Notes under the pieces: generated by a model
Databases searched by the model: none
The model's input: the letters and a program-made list of their open reading frames with translations, nothing else
Told to the model about the DNA's origin: nothing
Made by a program: the position numbers and the translations under genes
Source: Todiramphus chloris collaris
Lineage: Eukaryota > Chordata > Aves > Coraciiformes > Alcedinidae
Length of the DNA stretch: 64,000 bases
Reading direction: 5' to 3'
Assembly: GCA_025345505.1 (NCBI GenBank)
Contig: JANVCC010000062.1
Span: forward strand, 11,137,412-11,201,411
In this document: positions 1-14,200 of the stretch, piece by piece
Position numbering within the stretch: position 1 is the first letter of the stretch
How the letters are laid out: each line of letters begins with the position of its first letter

Positions 1-951
1 AGCATGAGGGCTGGATGGGGAAAAGCAGCCCAGCCAGACCCACTACAGTGCTTAAAAGGTAATTTAAATTGGAAAGCAAAAACAGACAATTGCCATGCCA
101 AGAGCAGTCACACCTCTGGCTACAGGAATTGGCTTGTCTGAAACACGTTGTTAATGGTGGGTCACCTGGGCTCAGCTGGACTCTGGGGGATGCGTCAGTA
201 TGTACAAAGTCTGGGTAACCTCCGAGTGGGAAAATCTCAACTGTATTACTGCCTTGCCTGCCACAATCATCATTATCTCTTTTGTATGCACATCTCTCAT
301 AGCTGCAGCTCAACATAGTTACAAATGCAGTTTGCCTATATTTTGAAAAAAATGTGGTTTGCAACAGTGCGACCTCACTGTTACGGACTGTCTTGGCTCT
401 GTTGTTCTCCTCCATACAGCAGGTTTGCCACAAGTTTGGGGTTGGGTTTTTTCCTCCTCTTGGGCAGAATAAACCAAGAAAAAGCATAAAAACATTAAAA
501 AAAAAACCCTCTGCCAGGCCTGAGGCCCTTAATCTTTACTCGGGTAAAGATGTCATTAAAGCTCAACTGATATCTGCCTCTGTTCAGAGGCACCCACCCC
601 AGAAAGGAAGGTCTGGTTTCTCCCCATAGAATTCCCCATTCAGGCCAGCCCTGGGAACTGGCCTTCAGCTGACATCACTGGAAGAACAGTACAGGTATGC
701 TCACTCATTAGAAAGAAGACTGTTACCATTGACCAGGATGTCTCCCTTTCTGCTCCAGACAACAGGGACACTACTCTGGACACTTTCTGGGGCCATGGTA
801 CATGGTTCCTCTCCCTGGAAGCACAATGGGACACCCCTCTCTTGCAGCCCTGCAGCATTTTCAAGGCACCAGAACAGAGAAAAGGCTTAGGGAGTATCAG
901 GTCATAAGACTTCATGTTATATATATATAGCTCCTATGTGCTTTTCCTTAC
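1..951. other. Intergenic, nothing recognised
   Basis: Unique-looking sequence with only short chance open frames; ends in a (TA)n stretch at about 919-929 before the LTR fossil. Confidence 0.7.
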
Positions 952-1650
952 TGTCCTGGTTTGAGTGAGAACAGAACTAATTCTGTTCAGCAATTTTACT
1001 TTTCAGCTCAGTTCTTTTAATTAACTGCACTGCCTGAAGGTAGCAGCCTGTTCTCACAGACAGTGTCTGCTTCTAGCAGTGATAACACCTCATGGTTAGA
1101 GTTACTACCAAGGATTGGTGTGCAGACCAAGGCCACTGCTGGGTCCTGTGCACCACATTGGGGGGTGCAGAAAAGTAAAATGTTGCACCTGCAGGGAGGA
1201 GCGGATAGGATGGGTGACCCTAAACGGACCAATGACGGATTCCATCCCATATATGTTATATTCGATTTACAGCTGAGGGATCTGAGGGGTCTCTGGGCTC
1301 TTCTCCACCTTTGGACTGCTTTGCCAGCTTTGCTTGACTTGGCTCAGCTCGGGTCCTCTTTTGGTTCCTTCCTCAGAGCATCCAAGGGAGTCTCTATCCA
1401 TTCTGCCTTCTATCTGGTCTGTGTGTTCCTGAACCCAGTACCAGAATCCAGCTCCTGAACACAGCTCCTATCTGCTGTGGGGCCCAGTCTGGGACTTCCC
1501 CAGGGCCTGCACAGCATCGGTGGTGACGGTGATGTAATTACCATCAGACGGGTTGGGTTCCATACTGGTTTTGTATATATTTGTATATATTCCATTTTTG
1601 TTATTATTAATTTCATTTTCATTAATGCTGTTCTAGTTTCCTTTTTCTCA
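952..1650 (+). mobile_element. Fossil retroviral LTR (solo-LTR type), plus orientation
   Basis: It begins TGTCCTGGTTTGAGTG, the conserved 5' end of an avian endogenous retrovirus LTR family. It continues with blocks I recognise from this family in bird genomes, such as 'cacctcatggttagag', 'ggtcctgtgcaccac' and 'gggttccatactgg', and an AT-rich terminal part near 1575-1620. No gag, pol or env sequence adjoins it, so it is a solo LTR or LTR fragment. It appears incomplete at its 3' side and no target-site duplication could be defined. It is old and inactive. The end coordinate is approximate. Confidence 0.75.
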
Positions 1651-1660
1651 CTTACTTAAG

Positions 1661-4600
1661 AGAACTAAAGACATGAACAATAGAGATGAAAAAATGTAGA
1701 TAAAAGGTAGGCAGAAATACCTATGCTTATGCATTATTTATGATAGAATAACAAATACTTTTCATCACTGGCCATCTAATACACCCAATTTTTGTAATAT
1801 ACCTGTATATGTATGTATATACACATACATACATATATTTCTTGGTATAATTAGTTCACTTCTTAGCCTGTTTTTATGCCGTCAAGAGCCTTCTGGGAGA
1901 AATATTAGAGACTTCATGGATGGTCTGAACTTTTCATTCCTTCCCTTCAAACAAGGTCCATGGATTATTTATCTGTTCCCTTTGAGTGCGAACACGTTCT
2001 GTCATATATTATTACATGAACCTCCTTAGGGACTATATAATGCAATTAGATCCCCTTCTACCACCTTCTTTCTAGGCCTGGAGATATTGTATTCGCCAAA
2101 GCTCCTCTCATACATAACACATTTACTTGATTCCCCACAGTACACTTTTGCCCTTCTCTGCACTTCCTACAGTGTATAAGTACCATCCTCAAACTTTTGT
2201 TATGAGACTAGCAAACAAAACAGCACACTGGAATTTGTCCAATTTTTGGAGATGCTGTAGAGGGGTTTTCTGTTCTTTGAGTCATAACAGGGTTCTTCCC
2301 GGTCTTCTGGCAGCTCAATCCTTCAAGGAAAAGGAGCCTCAAAAGCAAGCGATTTCTAAAAGAGAGCTATAGCTTGTTGCTTTCTCTGGTGCACTTCAGT
2401 CATTTTCAGGGCTGTACTGAGTATCCTGGGTTATATCATCTCCTTTTGCTCAAGCGTGTCATCAGCTTCTCGGTTCTGTTCGGGTAGTGTTACAGTCAGC
2501 ATACAAACAGTGCAAGCAATGAATTTCAAAATAGATATGCTGGGACCTTAAGGGCATTTTCATAGTTTTCAAGGCGTTGTCACAAAGTGCTAAAACCTTG
2601 AATACCTATCAGAAAGAATGAAACATCTGCTTAGGAAAGGAAGGTTATAATTTGTAACAGCAGGAGTTTCTATTCTAAAAAATAAATAAATAAAGCAGAG
2701 GGAACAAAATATCAATCCCTCATCAAGCAACCCTCTAGAGAAATCAGCTATCTCCTTGCAAGCAACACCACTGACGAGTGAAGCATTCTCCACTTTTCTT
2801 TCTCAAATGAATTTTGTGCTCGATAAAAGCATGAACGTGTGATTACATTATGCTTCTTACAGTTCCCAGCGCCTAACTATATTTGGTCTGCTTCTAAACC
2901 CTGTCAAGTTTACATTTTCCCTATTGTTAAATAGACTGTTTTGTGCAATTTGTTTCTTCTGCACAATAATGAGCAGACTGGTATGTGTCACTCCTGTACT
3001 GTCATTAACAGCAGGCTGGAACGAGGCCATGCCTTGCTGGAGCAAAGCCAGACCAGAGAAGTGTCTTTATAAATGCCAGAGCTTGTCTGAGAGAATAGCC
3101 CAAACAGAGCAAGCCAGAAAATTTCCAGCAAAATAAGTTTTCATTGAAATGTAACAGGTTCCTCAAACAAAAAAAATGCTAAACAGAAACACGCTGGTTT
3201 CAGTGAGAAGGGCCCTGAGAAGTGTAACTGGTTTCCAGCATCAAGAACGCAGGGTCTGTCCTGGAAGCATCTTTGCTACCGAGAGGCCAGCAGTTATTCA
3301 ATGATGCATAGCCCAGGAACAGATCCCACTTACAGGCTGCCACAAGTAAGGAGACCCATTAATTTCTCAAGGAGGTTGGATTTTTTCCCCCTAATTTTCC
3401 TTACTTTTTTCATTGGAAGCTTCACATACATACTTCTTTTTTTTTCTCAAAGCTCTAGGGCTTCTGAAAAAAATAATCTCTGCTTTCCACTAGCTTTCGT
3501 CTTCAATATTGACTTCTTCAGAGGACTCACAGTAAGTTTGAAATGCAGGTCTACACAATGCAACATTTGGGGTGAGCATGTGTTTTAAAATGTAATTACT
3601 TTGGTTTCCCTTTGGTAGAGCAAAAACACACTAATAATGGTGCTGAGTTGCCTGCTTTTATGTGTTCCTCATATTTCTTTCTCTTCCAGTGGCACATCTA
3701 TATTTCAAATTTTTCACTGGAGTCGTCAGCAACACTGTACAGCCTCCTACTATGGGAAGCAGGCTCCTTGAAGAGTTAGCCTGGATTTAATGATCTAGCT
3801 GGTGTGTTTTGCTTCTTAATCTGACACCTCAACCATGTGAAACAACATGAAGACCCAAACCAGGTAAACTGGTACTACGTCTGCAAAATAAGTACAGCAT
3901 TGAACTCTGGTCTTCTCACCGGTGTGGTGCACTGCAACTGTACAGATGACTTATGAGGCAATTCCTCTATATTAACTTAGATGACATGCTCTCCCTCTCA
4001 AAAATAACTTAAGCATTCTTCTGCCCATGCTGCAAGTACATTCTGCTGAGTCAGCCTTTAGCTAGCTCTTTATTTCAATGCCATAAATTTCAACAGCTCA
4101 GGATAAAATACACAGTTCTGCTTGCTTAGGAGCACCAGAAGTTTAAGCTCTACATTTCTCTAACCCTGGAGCTGGATTTGGTCATTACAGTGGTGCTTGA
4201 GGATAGAAGTAGTTCATTGCTCTTGACCAATGCTTTTCCATAAAAACAATTCACCATTTGTATATATTAACATACATGTGTTTGTGTTGGGAAAAAAACC
4301 CCAAAAACTCTCAAGCCAAAAATTCAAGAGATGTGCAAGTTTGCCTTTTAGTTGGGGGCAGGGGGGTGGTGCTGACAACCATCCTTACAAATGGGAATGA
4401 TTGTTCCTTTTAGTTTCAAGATCCAAACTCACCTTCATCAGCAGTACCTGCTTTTATTTAGAACATCACTTATACCTTCCAAATCCTAAAATTAAGATTT
4501 TATTATCCTGAGTCTGATAGGGACCTGGATTGCTTTTTCTGCCAGTTCAATCCCCTTCTTTGCTGGCCACATTTACCTGGCACCATGCAGTGGGAGAGGT

Positions 4601-5839
4601 TTACTTTCCCCTGGAGCACTGCTAACACCACCTAAAGGTCCACAGACTCTTAGCAGTTTCACTTCTAACGTCCCCAGTTTCCTGTCGTACTCACACACTC
4701 GGTATCAGCCAGTAAGCCAGATTTCATGTCTAGACAGATTGCATATCCTGTTATCTTGTTAAGGACCAAAAGATGGAGGCTTTAGCTCTCTGCTGTGTGG
4801 AATACAAAGTGATCCCCAGGCTCAGACGGGCATTCTACCAGGCACAACGCTGTGCCTCAGGATGCCGCTGTTTATGTACATACACATACATACACACAGG
4901 ACCTAAGCTCAGTCTTTCTCTGGTTTTGTCTCTGGCTTCTCTCGAGTGTTGCTTCCTGTGGTTCATTATTATTACTGCCTTTGATTCACCTACCACAAGT
5001 CTTATGTTGATTATTGGGTATCAGAGTGATTTGCGACCTGCGGAAGCAAGTGACAAGTGGGATAGATGTTTTGTAGACCTTTCAAACCCAGACATCAATA
5101 GTACAGTTGTCTGTGATAGTGATCAGATGATTCTGGCATTTGTAAAACATGGGAGCAAATGCTGAACACATCCTGCCCCTTCCTTTTGTCTTTTCCTCTT
5201 AAATATCATTTGTAGACAGACTTGTAGAACAGAAAAATGTCTGCAAGTACTCATGAATATCTACCCTGCAGAGGAAAGGACCATAGCACCATGGAGGAAA
5301 CACTTGTAATGCCTTGGAGGAAAGATTGAGAATCAAAAGACACATTGTGAAGAAAATCTATACCCACAGAAGATATCTGAAAGTGTGGACGGGTATGTTG
5401 AATCTTACATTTAACTTCACAGGCGGAGGTTGTCTTTGTTTTGTCTGTAAACATAATGAAGGACCAAGCCCAACGGCATTGATTCAGCTCATTGGTTGCA
5501 AATGCCCCTCTGTAGTGTATCTCGAGCCCTCTAGGTGGAGTTGCTTGCTTGTTCTGATTCCCACCACTGGAAATATTCCCTAAGTGTTGATGTGTACAGC
5601 TAAAGCTAATCTTTAATATTATTCCAAGGTTTCAGCCTAAAGTAGAAGCTCAAAACAATCACAGAAAACTGATATTAGGATGTTGTACTGCAAAACATTC
5701 CTTCATTCAGCATTACATTTCTTCCTCTCTAGTAGTTCTAATTTATCTCTAAAGTATTCACTTCTCTTACAATATGAGTTACCAGTATGCTCTTGTGGTG
5801 ATGAATGTTGACCACAAACTGGGCTGTACTGGTAAGACT
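1661..5839. other. Intergenic, no gene seen
   Basis: AT-rich sequence with small simple repeats (AAAT units near 2680-2694, a TACA repeat near 4876-4897). The longest open frames (under 135 codons) have no recognisable homology. Confidence 0.7.
1806..1837. repeat. TATG/TACA microsatellite forming a perfect inverted repeat
   Basis: Arms at 1807-1818 (atatgtatgtat) and 1825-1836 (atacatacatat) are exact reverse complements around a 6-nt loop, extendable by one T-A pair. This is a simple repeat able to extrude as a hairpin. Confidence 0.8.
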
Positions 5840-6288
5840 GGAGGAACCCAAGGAAGTGATTATTCTCCTCTTTTTAGCACTTCTGAGACCACATCAGGAG
5901 TAGCGTCCCCAGTTTTGGGCTCCTCAATACCAGCAGGACATGGACATACTAGAACAAGTCCAGCAAAGGGCTACAAAGATGGCTAGGGGTCTGTGTGTGG
6001 TTTTATGGAAGAGGAATCCAGATGCTTCCTGGAAGAACAGTGAAAGGACAAGAGGCAAAAAGACACCAATTGAGCCAAGGAAGAGAATTTCACCATGAGG
6101 GTTGTCAAACACTGGAGCAGGCTGCCCAGAAAAGCTATGCCATCTCTATCCCTAGAGGCATTCAAAGCTCCACCGGGCATGGCCCCGAGCAGCCTAATCC
6201 AGCATAGAATTGCCCATCTTAGATAAGGAGGCTGGATCAAGCTATCGTAGAGATCCCTTTGACTGAATTTTTTCTTGTGATTCTAGTC
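5840..6288 (+). mobile_element. CR1 LINE 3' fragment, plus orientation
   Basis: It resembles the 3' end of chicken-repeat-1 LINEs: 'ggaagtgattattctcctc', 'ccagttttgggctcc', 'gtccagcaaagggctac', 'cactggagcaggctgcccag', 'gcctaatccagcatagaattg' and a decayed tail around 6260-6285. Compared with typical CR1 copies, part of the middle appears missing near 5985-6040. The copy is 5'-truncated and diverged, with no intact reverse transcriptase, so it is an old insertion in intergenic DNA. Confidence 0.85.
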
Positions 6289-9000
6289 TGAAAATCTAAA
6301 AGTACTACAAAGAGATGAAGCAACACATGAATCAATAGGCAGAGGTACAGAGAAAGAGAGAAAACAAGAGCAATTTGAATCCCGAGCTGAATTCCTCTGC
6401 CATTTGAGACAGCAAATTATTTCATAAACATAACTAGGAAAACATCCAGCTCCTGAGGCCCATTTATAAAACACACTGGCACTGAAAGAAGTCTTGCAGA
6501 GCAACATCTTCCCCCCCTTAAAATACACACCTGCATTTTTGATGACATTTTGCAGAGGGACAGCCAGCCCTGAGAGAGCTGATTAATTCCACTCCCTGTT
6601 CACCGGGGGTAGGTTAAGAGCTGGAATGCAGGCACCTAGCCTAGCAATACCAATTATAATAGTAAGATGACTAATGAGCTGAGTAATGGAGGATATCACA
6701 GCTTAAAATTTCACCTTTCCCAGAGATGAAAGGTTGAGGGAGATAGTTGCATTTATACTCGAATTCCTCCCATATAGGGACCAGATGGCTTTTAGAATTT
6801 ATTCAATTGATTTTCTATTTTTTTCTTCTTCTTTTTTTTTTTTTCTTTGACATTCCAGCAAGAGAGCTCTTCTTTCACAGCAGCTGTGTGGCTTATCTTT
6901 CCATAGTCCTACAACAGTTCTTTCGTCCCTTTCCTTTTCTGAATCTGTGTTTTATTTGCTAAAACAATTTTGCAAAGTTTAAATGAGACAATAGAGCAAG
7001 ACGGGAACATTATTCTTTTGCTTGTTATTAACATGGTTTGTCACTTATGCTGAACAAAAATTCCACCCTCAGAAAAACAGTTACTCGCAGGAGAGAAAAA
7101 TGATGGCTTGCTGCACAGCACATTCAAATGCTTTTGGCAAGGCCCACACTGTCCAGTATTGTATGTTTAAGTCACACTTGGAAAGCACTTAAGCGCATAC
7201 CTATTTCTGTGTGGCAGAAGTAGTTTGATACCTAGGAATGGACTCCTCAGCTGTGGACTGCATTTGCAAATTGTACTTTGTACCAGCAAGTCTGAGTAAG
7301 TATTAAAAGAGAAACTGTCTGAATAGCACATATGTGGTGTACAAATTGCACACCACCAGAAAGGAAGTACCCAGAGTGGCAATGCTAATCACTGTTATTA
7401 ATATTATAATCAATAGAAAAGATGAGTAACTAGCAATAATGTGCCACAGTGTTTTGACTTGAAAGTGTTCTTTCTGAGATTAGAAATTTCACAAAAGTTT
7501 GCATTACAAAGGGCAATATGTAAGAAGGAAGGCAGGCTTAATGCCACGTTTTAAAGAGCTCTGAATATCAGGACATTTCAACAGTTCAGGCTGGTCCAAG
7601 TGTGATTTTGCAGGATATCACAAGGTGGCCCTGCTAGGTCTCATGCCAGGAGGTGTCCCTGTGACCCCATGGCCAGTCCTTGCAGCAGGGCTGGCTGTGC
7701 TCAGGTCTGCTATTGCCAGTCTCTCCAAGTGGAATGACAGTACTGGAAAAGCAAAGTATTTCTTGCTCTGCTGTAGACTTTTTTTGTCTGTTGACAGCAA
7801 TTGAGGTGAACAAGTAGCTTTCAAAGAATTCAGCATCTGCATCGGGCTCTCCTGAAAAGGGAGGTTTCTGTATGGTGCTTTACAAGCTTGGCAGCAGAGA
7901 CTGTAGCAATGAACAAGTTTGTCTCACAAGGGAACTCTGGCCTTTATATCCTCAGCTTCCCCCTGACAAGAAGACTGCTTGCCAGATCATAACCTCTGCT
8001 GCCTCTTAGAAATAGGAAGACGATACTTGCTCAGCCGTATTGCACAGGCAGGATATTTGCATTCATGGAAGCATTGAGATCTTACCATAGGGAGGGCACT
8101 AGTAGCTAAGTCACTTCTAGATGAGTCACTTAGAAACTTTTGAGAGTCTTGCATGTCAGGTCAGATCCACTGTTCCCACCAGTCTTTGCCTCAGTGGAAA
8201 CCATGATAAATATGTTCACAGTTACTACTTCATAAAGCAAGACAGTGCACGGAGAGTGACGGTTGACTTTACCAGGTGACTCAGTCTTCAAATCTCTGGT
8301 CAAGAGGTCTATCTCTCAACTTGGAAGGGTTATTTTATGTTTTAAATCTTTTACTTTGAGTTATGTTCACTTGAATTGGAGATACTCCGTTTAATGACTT
8401 GACTTTATATGCCTTCTGCTAATAACTTCATCTGACTACAGAGTATGAACAACTGGAAAGACACAAAGCAGTCTTATAGCAAAACAGCTTCGGAAAAACT
8501 GAAGTTGAATTTATGCTAATATAGCTGTAAAGAAACGGGACCAGCCTATAACATGTCTACAGAGAAAAAACAATGCAGCAAGGGTACTTCTTATGGCCTT
8601 TCTCACACCTCTTTTTGTGATTATTCAATGACTTAAACTTCATGCACTTCAGAGAAGTGCAGTGATGCCTAGTTGCCATGGCAGTATTAAAAAAGCTGTT
8701 TCAAATTCACCATGAGTGTAGTCTCCCACCTATACAATTTTTTTCTCATGGTATTAGTGGACACAAGAGGCACGGTCCTGATCCATGCATTGTATCCTGT
8801 ATGAGTGCAAGACATGAACCCTTATGTCAGTCAAGATCTTGTCTCTATTCCACATCTCCAGGAGCCATTTCTGTTTCCACTGTTGTAAGGTAGACCAAAA
8901 AACACTGGTAGATACTTTGGAGAAAGGAACTTCCCTCACAGCCCTTCCCTCCCTTTTCCTCTCCACTTATGGGCTTTACCGAACATACCTGATAAAAAAA
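6289..9000. other. Intergenic, no gene seen
   Basis: Unique AT-rich sequence with a T-rich run at about 6831-6844. Nothing coding or repeat-derived is recognised. Confidence 0.7.
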
Positions 9001-9419
9001 CATAGAATAGTTTTAAAGGTCATCTAGTCCAACTCACCACCCCTGCAGTGAGCAGAGACATCTTTAACTAGATCAGGTTGCTCAGAGCCCAGTCCAACTT
9101 GACCTTGAATGTTTCCAGGGATGGGGCTTCTACTTCCTCTCTGGGCAACCTGAGCCAATGCCTCACCACCCTCACTGTAAAAAATTTCTTCCTTATATCT
9201 AAGTCTAAATCTAGCCACTTCTAGCTAAAAACCATTACTCCTCATCCTATCACTACAGGCTCTACTAAGAAGTCTGTCCCCATCTCTCTTACAACCCCCC
9301 TTTCAGGATTGAAACATCTCTATAAAGTCTCCCTGGAGCCTTTTCTTCTCCAGGCTGCACAACCCCAAATCCCTCAACCTTTCTTCATAGAGAGGTGCTC
9401 CAGCCCTTTGATCATTTTT
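9001..9419 (-). mobile_element. CR1 LINE 3' fragment, minus orientation
   Basis: On the plus strand it reads as the reverse complement of a CR1 3' end: 'catagaatagttttaaaggtcatc' (split here by the 20-base limit into the known tail), then 'ggttgctcagagcccagtcc', 'cctctctgggcaacctgagc' and 'ttctccaggctgcacaaccc'. It is 5'-truncated, as most CR1 copies are. Divergence is moderate and there is no open reverse transcriptase frame. Confidence 0.88.
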
Positions 9420-9754
9420 TACAGAAAAGAAGAAAGCATCCTCCTTCCCAACAGCAATGACTTCATTTGCAGTTGACATTTATCCAGAGTTTAGACATCA
9501 CACCTATCTGTTGCCTTCAGCCACGCTCCACTTTCTTTTGGAAACATGAAACCTTTCACTTGTACTGCCCTTTCTGACTTGCAGATGGAGCTTTGACTGC
9601 AGCTAAACTTAGAAAAGTCTCTGTTGCCCATTAACTTTTTCTTCCATATCTATATTTCAGTTCAGCTACTGAAGTCTGATCCAACTACAGTATCAGGAAC
9701 TAAAGAACCAGGAGGGCAAATTCAGACCATCATACAGGCAGCTCTGCTATATAA

Positions 9755-9816
9755 ATATGCATGTGTGCATGTGTGAGTGCACGTGAGAGAGTGCATGCAC
9801 ACCACACCCCCCCCAA
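9755..9816. repeat. TG/CA-rich low-complexity tract ending in a C run
   Basis: Alternating gcatgtgtgc, gtgagtgcac, gagagtgcat and cacaccac units followed by a C8 run; alternating purine-pyrimidine sequence of the kind that can adopt Z-DNA. Confidence 0.7.
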
Positions 9817-11261
9817 CTGCTAAATTAGACTTTTTTCATAACTTCAGTCTGAGACAAATGAAATTGTCCCTCCCCCTCCCCCAATAATGAAAGTCAAATT
9901 GATCTCCTAAGTGGATCAATAGGAGCTTAACTGAAATAGATAGGGGACTTTATCAGACCTGATGTAGTAAAACACTAATAACATCGCTTCCAATTCACAC
10001 ATATAGGACTAAATTTTCAGCACAAATTGATCTCATTGCCAAGGATGAATGGGAACCTTTAGTAACGGATTAGGGCTGTAAAGCATTCTTTTTCTATATG
10101 AACAGTAGATTTTCCTCTTATCCTTACTGATTGCATGTTTTTAATGCTGCTTTTCTTCTGCACAAAACAGTAGATTTTTCTCTGAAGTGCTTATTTCTTT
10201 CAGAAAACAAACTATCGAGTCATTGTCCGCATCATTTTGCACTGACTTTTACCTGAGACAAAGAGTATGGGAGTAAAAAATAAACTGCTCCTCTCAGAGC
10301 CCTTGCTGATAGCCCTGCCTGCAGTGACCACTTAGGGAGTTTGGATGAAGTGCAGCAGCTTCAGGAGAAGGGACAGAGAGAGTCTCCAGCAGCACTGCAG
10401 AAAAGGGAAGGTCTCAGCTGGAGGCACCTACTTGCTGGCACTGACTACTGGATATTTGGTGCCTTCTCCTTTAAATTTTTGGGTTTGAGGTTGTCTACAA
10501 GAAAGAAAAAAAATACTTTTTCCCTAATTCCTTGACTATGAAATCTGCAAAAGGCAGGTCATTCCCCCTGCCTCATTGACAGGCACCCTTTGGAGTGAGA
10601 CTGAAGCACTGTCTTTTCTGCATTCCCCCCTGGCTAGCAAGACGCTTTCCTCCCTCAGTGCCTTATCCTGGCTGCTTACCCAGCCATATATACTCCTAGC
10701 TGGATGAATAATCTTGTTGGGTTTATCACTACAACTTCAAAGAGTGGGATTTACCTCATCTATTTTTGGCTGCCCTGCAGTCCAAGATGTAGCTTATGTT
10801 CTTCTATAGCTTAAAGCTGTTCTCCATGGTCAATAGCGAAACACAGACTTCTCCAGAGGGAGTGATGAGAAAACCCACCACACACAAATGGCCGTGAGAT
10901 GAGATGTGTCAAATGGTATTGGTGTAAAAGGCAGCAAAGTCCAACAGTACTCAAGAGACAAGAAAATACAACTCCACTAAAAGCAGAAGGCAGGCAGATA
11001 GGAATTATTCCCACATACATGAGAACAGCTCACATCGCCTCCTGGAAGGACCAGTTTCTCTCCAGTGACTACCGAGATCTTCAACACTTGCACTGACTAA
11101 ATGCTTAGTTTTCAGATGGTTAGAGGCAAGTGAAACAAATACAGCTTTGAAGATCCAGCATCCACTGATGTGGTTAGCTCTTAATCTGATCCTGTTTTTT
11201 TTCTGGAAGGCTGCCCATACAGCCAGAGTATAACTTGTTTGCTGGAGGCTGATCCATTCAA

Positions 11262-11286
11262 GGGGGGGGGGGGGGGGGGGGGGGGG
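11262..11286. repeat. Poly-G tract, 25 consecutive G
   Basis: An uninterrupted G25 on the plus strand followed by AGGGAAGAGGG. The length is approximate because such runs are poorly sequenced and assembled. It sits in unique intergenic sequence. Confidence 0.85.
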
Positions 11287-14200
11287 AGGGAAGAGGGCTA
11301 AGAGTAAAGACTCCTCTTTCCATTCTTAGTTCTGTACATGTAAATAAATGTATTCAAAAAGGAGACAGCCCTCCTTGCACCGCCTTACCTTTCCCTCTTT
11401 GACTCCTAAAATATAAAGAGATAAAATAAAAGGAATTGCCATGAGAAATCTTCTTGTGCTACAGGATGTGGAAGAAAATAAACCCAAAAGACAACAAAAT
11501 AAAATCTGTAGATGGAAAAACAAATATGAGTTTTGAATATACAGTTTCAGTAATGGTAAGAGGTAGTCTCTGTAACCAGCAATTTCTGACCCATTTCACA
11601 GAGGAATGGACTGAACTGGTCTGAAGCCAGTGTACCACCTGTGAGTGGTTCTGAAACAGAGACGTTCAGCAGTGAGTTTTGTTAGAGGATCCAGGTACTT
11701 TCAGCACCACCAAGGGAAGACGGCGGATGATTTATATCCCAAGGTATCACATTTAGAACAACTTACAGGAAAAAATAGGGATGAAACAGCATAATAACAA
11801 GCCCTTGCTAATGATTTTTATAAAGTGATATTTAACAGGATCATTCATGCATTTTAATTGTAGAACCAGCTATATATCATTAAGAAAATGGAATTCATAG
11901 ATAAATACGTTTATGAAAGTATTCTATCAATGTAAGAACCTCTTGGTAAGGAAACCCTTGAGCAGCATACAAGAACAAACATTGCCTACTAAGAAAAGCA
12001 GAATACCAAAGATTTCTGACAGTAAGACAAAGGGTAACCAAATGCAGAACTCACAGCATTACCAATTACTACAAATAAACTTAACAAAAATCAAACAGAA
12101 CTGAAGAAAGATAAGATTTCCTGGACCAGAACTTCTGAACATGAATTGTTGTCTGAAGGAAGGATGTTGAATATGGCATATTATAATAGATGGGAAAACC
12201 AACTAAAGTGGAGTTACAATCAATTTCTGAAATAATAGAAACATAAATAAAAGAGCAGCAGTATCAAGACACCCATCGGACCTGTATTTTGTTAATGAGG
12301 AGTAAAGGATTTCTGCAAAATAGGCTCCTAATGTAAAATCCATAGCTATGCCTAGACTTCAGATAGCTGTCTCTGGAAAGATAGCTCCTGAGCTGCTCAT
12401 AGCATTGCCAAGAATATAAGAATATAAACTGTAGCCAGAGCACAGAAAATGAAAATAAAGTCCTTTTTTAAATGAACAAGATCTTTTAGTAATGATGACT
12501 GGAAGGGCAGTCTTTGCAGGCAAAAATTTCAAAGCACTTTTGGAACTCAAGGAGTGACATGCACACTGTTTAAAGGAAAATAAAACCCACATAAATTTAC
12601 TGCTCCAAATAGAGTCCACAACTTAAAGAAACCAAAAATGGGACCAAAAAAAAAAACTAAAAAAAAATTCAAACAACCCAAACTCCCAATCTACTATTCT
12701 TTAAAGTGCACAGCAATAACAAACAAAAATGGATAGCTAAATTTCTTCCTAGATAGGTTCAAAAAGGGAAAATAAGCATGTTTTTGGAGGCTGTTAAATA
12801 CCCTAGTCCTGATGTAGTCACTGGCTTGGAATTCTTTCCACACCAGACACTAGGAGGAAAGTCAGGGAAGCTGTCTGGCCTTCCTTCTGAGGCTTCTGTA
12901 TTATCAGAAGGAAAGCCACAGGCAGGGACAGGACACTAGATTACATGAACCTTTGCTCTCAACCAGTACAGCCACTTTTATGTTCGTAGACCTCTATCAC
13001 CTACTTACATTACTTATTTATCAAAACCAAACAAACATAACCCAAACAAACAGAAGTTAGATTGTACAGAATACAAAGAAACTCCTGGGTCTCAACTTCT
13101 TGCTTGTTTTGGTCCCGTCTAGTAGATGGAGGCTCTTGGGGGTCACACATAGACCCAAACTAGGCCTCATAGTGGAAGACACCCAAACTGAAATACATTT
13201 GTTGCCTGAACATAAGCAAGGGAAAAATATGGAAGGCAAATCACCAAACTAGAGAGGTTCATATGAATGTTCATTCTGTATTTGAACTTCTTTTCAGTTC
13301 AGTCCTAGTCAATATAACTTGTCCCAAGCATCCCTTACCTGCCTCAGGTTGCATCCATCAGCCATTGGTTTTCTCTGGCAAGGGGCAATGGGTCTGACAC
13401 TCTGGCACCCTCCTTTAGGAGGACTTTTTGCTGTAGCTGCCTCTTCAAATCACTGTGACTTGAAATTCCTGGGGACAAATCTATGCCCATTCTTTCTTAC
13501 AGGCAATGACTCAGTGTGTTGCCCTGATCCTCAATTTAGCCTGTCTTCTTACTGTTAATTTCCTTCTTTTCTCCAGCTTCCAAAAATGAGCCAGCTTTTT
13601 GCCACTGCCCTCAGGAAAATAGGCTTTTTTTTCTTTTTTTTTTTTTGGAGATATGCTTGTTTCTCCACAGAGTGTGGGGTCTATTTCTTTCATACAACCT
13701 ATTGTAGCTTGGAATAAAAGACTTTATGCTTTGCAAGCTCCAAGTAGCTTACACTTGTCACAAACACCTTTTTCTGGGTGGGCTCTCAAAAGCCACCCAC
13801 CTGTTTTGCCCCAGACTTTACTTTCATTAAATTCAGCATTCCCCATGAGTACAACAAGAGCAGGAACCAAGCAGCACAGGTCACAGGCCACCTCTCCTTG
13901 GCAGTTGATGGCTTTCCCAGGCGCATTGCTTCTGCTGCTGATGTTCTGCAGCTCATGCCTCCACTCCAGCCAAATTTCTCCACAGTGTCAGCACCTGAAA
14001 GGCTGGTGCTGGAGGTGCTCAGAAGGAGAAACATGAATATCAGAGCTGTGTCGCAAAACTGCAGCAGCACAACTTTTCCACTCCAGCACTTGCTCCTTCC
14101 CCGCAGCCAGCAGCTCAGTGTTAGCACACAGAGCTTTGCTCTTACATGCTGCTTCCACCCATAACACTTTATTCCCTCCCTCTCACACACAGCCCTGTCC

